Shown here piece by piece: positions 1-6,805 of a stretch of DNA of 6,805 nucleotides. Numbering within the stretch: the stretch's first letter is position 1; every line of letters begins with the position of its first letter. Made by a program: the position numbers and the translations under genes. The DNA is taken from the NCBI GenBank assembly GCA_036266845.1, contig DATAXI010000208.1:1-6805 (forward strand), in the 5' to 3' direction. Under the pieces are notes generated by a model. That model saw only the letters and a list, made by a program, of their open reading frames with translations. It was not told where the DNA came from and ran no database searches. The DNA comes from DATAXI01 sp036266845. GTDB taxonomy: Bacteria > Verrucomicrobiota > Verrucomicrobiia > Chthoniobacterales > Chthoniobacteraceae.

Positions 1-5
1 CAATT

Positions 6-4682
<4,677 letters not shown>

Positions 4683-4689
4683 ATCGCAA

Positions 4690-4719
4690 TTGCCAGGGCG
4701 GCGGCGAAGGGAATATGCT
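4690..4719 (+). promoter_or_regulatory. Weak candidate sigma70-type promoter before the ACT gene
   Basis: TTGCCA at 4690-4695 matches the -35 consensus at 5 of 6 positions. TATGCT at 4714-4719 matches the -10 consensus at 4 of 6, including the important first two and last bases, with an 18-base spacer. Transcription would begin near 4726, giving a leader of about 36 bases. Such matches arise by chance, and the promoter preferences of this organism are unknown, so this is only a candidate. Confidence 0.22.
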
Positions 4720-4740
4720 GAAGGGGGGAATTCGGTATTT

Positions 4741-4758
4741 TCCGGGTTCCGGATTTTT
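4741..4758 (+). terminator. Short hairpin plus T-tract between gltB and the ACT gene (possible terminator or attenuator)
   Basis: TCCGG (4741-4745), loop GTT, CCGGA (4749-4753) form a perfect 5-bp stem, followed at once by five T residues (4754-4758). This is the layout of an intrinsic terminator, though the stem is short. It ends three bases before the ACT start codon at 4762. The only Shine-Dalgarno-like bases at normal spacing (GGA, 4751-4753) lie in its 3' arm, so the structure could also limit translation. Confidence 0.35.
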
Positions 4759-4761
4759 CTC

Positions 4762-5154
4762 ATGGATATTGCCAAACAACTCTCCGTCTTCCTGGCCAAC
4801 GCTCCCGGCACTCTCTCTGAAGTCTGCAGTGAACTGGCCAAGCAAAAGATCAACATCTACGCGCTCTCGATTTCCGACACGGTGGATCACGCCGTGGTGC
4901 GGATGGTGGTGAGCGACTCGAAGCGGGCGCTGCGGATGTTTGAAGAGCGAGGGGTGCTGGTGGTGGAAAACGACGTGGTGATGATCGACGGGGACAACCG
5001 CCCGGGATCGCTGGCGAACATCGCGCACAAGCTGTCCAAGGCGAAGATCAACATCGAGTACGCCTACCTTGCGACCAGCCCGGGCTCGAAGCGGGGCCTG
5101 GCGATCCTGCGCCCCAGCAACGTCAAGAAAGCGCTGCAGGTATTGAGCAAGTAA
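4762..5154 (+). CDS. Tandem ACT-domain protein (putative amino-acid-binding regulator)
   Basis: A small cytoplasmic protein of 130 residues made only of two ACT domains, with no catalytic or DNA-binding domain. Copy 1 (about 5-70) has APGTLSEV at 14-21 and INIYALSIS at 30-38. Copy 2 (about 71-128) has RPGSLANI at 80-87 and INIEYAYLAT at 96-105. The PG-L and INI signatures recur exactly 66 residues apart. ACT domains typically bind amino acids at domain interfaces. The overall form resembles the stand-alone double-ACT family (COG4747-like), whose members are mostly uncharacterised and sometimes sit beside phenylacetate-CoA ligase genes. The ATG at 4762 is chosen because the frame has no ATG, GTG or TTG between the end of gltB and this point. 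There is no good Shine-Dalgarno: GGA at 4751-4753 is weak, and the G-rich run at 4722-4727 is too far upstream. It lies 79 bp after gltB on the same strand, so a link to nitrogen or amino-acid sensing is plausible but unproven. Confidence 0.9.
   Translation: MDIAKQLSVFLANAPGTLSEVCSELAKQKINIYALSISDTVDHAVVRMVVSDSKRALRMFEERGVLVVENDVVMIDGDNRPGSLANIAHKLSKAKINIEYAYLATSPGSKRGLAILRPSNVKKALQVLSK
4846..5055 (+). repeat. Internal duplication in the ACT gene (INI signature repeats)
   Basis: The 12-base string AAGATCAACATC occurs at 4846-4857 and again at 5044-5055, 198 bases (66 codons) apart and in the same frame. It encodes the KINI turn before the second beta-strand of each ACT domain. Together with the PGTL/PGSL pair it marks the two domains as an internal duplication, not a mobile repeat. 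Confidence 0.7.
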
Positions 5155-5196
5155 TCCGTCTCCCGAAAAGGAACTGGAGCGGTTTAAAAAATTCTC
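5155..5196. other. 42-bp convergent intergenic gap, no clear terminator
   Basis: This short gap separates the stop of the ACT gene (TAA, 5152-5154) from the stop of the opposing gene (TAG on the minus strand, 5197-5199). It contains an A-rich stretch around 5183-5192. Possible stems (GGAG 5176-5179 with CTCC 5194-5197, or a 6-bp stem with one G-U pair at 5179-5184 and 5199-5204) have 14-base loops and no following T-run on either strand. Confidence 0.6.
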
Positions 5197-6805
5197 CTAA
5201 TCGCCGAAGGTGAATGCGCCGTTTCCGCCGGCGTCGATGACATAGCCGGCGGCCATGTCCTGATCCTGGAAGACGACGCCTTTCATCTTCAATGGCTTGC
5301 CGCCGCCCGACGGCGTGAATTTTCCGGCGATGATGCCGGTGCTCTTATTGACACTAAGGGAGAGCAGAGGAGCCTTGATGCTCCCGCCAGTCTGCTGGAG
5401 ACCCGCAAAGCTGGTGGTGCCGGACAGCGCTCCGCCGAAGAATGCGGCTGTGGCGGGGGAAAGAAGATTGAGCGCGGGAATGCCGGGTGAGAAAGCGGAA
5501 CCGAGTAGCGAGGGCGAAGCGGTGAAGCCGGAAATCTTCGATGTGGAAGGCCTGATCCAGAGCAGATCGCCCGCGAAATCGCTCTGGGCGATGATTTGCT
5601 GAAAATTGATGGCTCCGGAGAGGACGCCGGCATTTTTGTAAAGCGGCACATAGAGATTCCATGTGCCGCCGGTGGTGATGACGCCGCTGGCCGTCACGGG
5701 TGTCCCGTCGGCGAGATTGGCGGAGAATGTCACCTTGCCTCCGGCGCGAACCAGGAGCGTGCCGGCGCCAAAACCCTGGGGTCCGGAACTTGGGTCCGGC
5801 CTGATGAGCACCGTGTATCTGGCCGGCGGTGGCGCGGCGGCGCCGGCGGCAGGCTGGAGCGAGAAGGGAAGCGATGTTCCATCCGCGATGATGACGCCCG
5901 TCAGGAGATTCGAAGCGCCGGTGGGATCGAGGAAAAACCGGAAGGTGATTCCATCCACCAGCTTTTGAAAATTGCCGGCGGAGTTGAGTGCGCCCGCGAG
6001 AGAAATGGTGCGGTTATCGATGATCGCCTTTCCGGTGAAAGAGCCGCTTGGGGAAACAGTAAGGCTGAGGAAATCGGAATCATCCGAGCCAGGAAAGCCC
6101 GTGAACGGGCCGGTGAAAGGGAAGTAATTGGAACCGGGCGCAATCAAACCAAGGAGCACCGAGCCGACCTGGTTTGCGGACTGGCTTCCGACCGCGATAT
6201 GATAAACCGTATTCGCAGTCGCGGAGAAACTGAGCGTGGAAAGGACCGAGCCGGCGCCCGGACTCCCGAAGACCGTGCCGCCGACCTGGGAGAGCTGATT
6301 GATGGCGGTGCCGGTGTAAATGGCGACTTGATCATCGAACGTGGAATAAAGCGTGGAAATGGCCGCGGTGCCCGTGGCCTGCGCCGTCCAGCGATACCAG
6401 AGAGTGTCCGACCCGGAGCTTTCGGGCTCGCCCAGTTCCGTAGTGGCGGAGCCATTGTAACCGATAACATAGAGCGCGTTTCCGTAAATATTGCGTGCGT
6501 TCTCGAAGTCATCGTTTGACGGCTCGGCGCCCGAAGGATCAAGCGGGCTGTAAATGAGGCCGGTTACATCCAGCGGCTGCGTGATCATGGAAAGCGTCGT
6601 GGAGCCGTTGGGATTTAAAGAATTCTCCGACCCCTGCGCGCCCACGGAGAAAACATAAGTGGCGCCTTGAGCGGCCTGAAAGGAAATCGACGGGGTGCTG
6701 CCGCCTTCGTAAGTGCTATTATAGGCGATCAGGTTCAACTGGCCATAGTTCGGTTGGCCGGAGGTTCCGGATTGGAAGGCCGCGATCGTCACGCTGCCAT
6801 ACGTC
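5197..6805 (-). CDS. Large exported beta-repeat protein, PPC-like repeats plus C-terminal module (5' end missing)
   Basis: The reading frame stays open to the window edge, so this is the C-terminal part (at least 535 residues) of a longer protein. Residues are numbered from the GTG at 6792, which is unlikely to be the true start. Residues 1-70 are the end of one PPC-like beta domain. Residues 91-219 are a full second copy, with NDDFENA at 93-99, LWYRWTA at 131-137 and FDDQVAIYTG at 152-161. Residues 220-531 form a Gly/Ser/Thr-rich module with LSLTVSPSGSFTGK (242-255), an Ala/Pro hinge (315-324), GKVTFSANLADGTPV (352-366) and a final GKPLKMKGVV segment. There are no cysteines and few charged residues, as is usual for exported adhesin-like or cell-surface proteins. 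No PEP-CTERM, LPXTG or C-terminal membrane helix is seen. The pattern is one I associate with secreted proteins of Verrucomicrobiota. Function and catalytic activity are unknown, and any enzyme domain would be in the missing N-terminal part. The gene is convergent with the ACT gene. Confidence 0.85.
   Translation of the reverse strand, partial: TYGSVTIAAFQSGTSGQPNYGQLNLIAYNSTYEGGSTPSISFQAAQGATYVFSVGAQGSENSLNPNGSTTLSMITQPLDVTGLIYSPLDPSGAEPSNDDFENARNIYGNALYVIGYNGSATTELGEPESSGSDTLWYRWTAQATGTAAISTLYSTFDDQVAIYTGTAINQLSQVGGTVFGSPGAGSVLSTLSFSATANTVYHIAVGSQSANQVGSVLLGLIAPGSNYFPFTGPFTGFPGSDDSDFLSLTVSPSGSFTGKAIIDNRTISLAGALNSAGNFQKLVDGITFRFFLDPTGASNLLTGVIIADGTSLPFSLQPAAGAAAPPPARYTVLIRPDPSSGPQGFGAGTLLVRAGGKVTFSANLADGTPVTASGVITTGGTWNLYVPLYKNAGVLSGAINFQQIIAQSDFAGDLLWIRPSTSKISGFTASPSLLGSAFSPGIPALNLLSPATAAFFGGALSGTTSFAGLQQTGGSIKAPLLSLSVNKSTGIIAGKFTPSGGGKPLKMKGVVFQDQDMAAGYVIDAGGNGAFTFGD
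6136..6792 (-). repeat. Tandem PPC-like domains in the surface protein (one partial, one complete)
   Basis: Residues 35-51 (SISFQAAQGATYVFSVG) align without gaps to residues 186-202 (TLSFSATANTVYHIAVG), giving a period of 151 residues. The first copy continues past the window edge. The second copy (6136-6522) is complete. Similarity is at protein level and the two copies are diverged in DNA, so this is an old domain duplication and not a recent tandem repeat. Confidence 0.65.

Noticed and set aside
4740..4752. Direct repeat TTCCGG at 4740-4745 and 4747-4752 as a regulator operator
   Set aside because: The two copies are explained by the self-complementary CCGG cores that form the hairpin. 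There is no independent evidence of an operator.
5596..6519. Plus-strand 307-codon frame opposite the repeat protein
   Set aside because: It is a Gly/Arg/Glu-rich product without domains. The minus strand carries clear PPC-like motifs and a repeated architecture, so the minus frame is the real one.

Overview
This is a GC-rich bacterial window with three genes and very little non-coding DNA. The left two thirds (6-4682, +) is gltB, the large (alpha) subunit of glutamate synthase. It is complete from the N-terminal nucleophile cysteine through the [3Fe-4S] cysteines to the C-terminal beta-helix. After a 79-bp gap comes a small same-strand gene (4762-5154) for a 130-residue protein made of two ACT domains. 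The right end (5197-6805, -) is the 3' part of a convergent gene for a large, cysteine-free, beta-rich and probably exported repeat protein, whose start lies beyond the window.

Organism: the right-hand protein points to Verrucomicrobiota or a close PVC relative. It combines PPC-like repeats (NDDFENA / WYRWTA / FDDQVAIYTG signatures) with a C-terminal module of the LSLTVSPSGSFTGK and GKPLKMKGVV kind, which I know mainly from large secreted proteins of that group. This is inference from remembered family patterns, not a database search.

How the parts fit: GltB makes glutamate from glutamine and 2-oxoglutarate. It lacks the extra loop of ferredoxin-dependent enzymes, so it should need a GltD (NADPH) subunit, which is not next to it on the visible side. 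The ACT-ACT protein is a plausible amino-acid sensor and may be functionally linked to gltB, but its target is unknown. The gap between them holds a short GC hairpin followed by five T residues, ending just before the ACT start codon. It could separate or attenuate expression of the two genes. The surface-type protein is convergent and probably unrelated.

The window is mostly ordinary metabolic sequence. No RNA genes, mobile elements, CRISPR arrays or phage genes were seen, and there is no non-coding stretch over 300 bases. The gltB promoter is outside the window, with only five bases present before its ATG.
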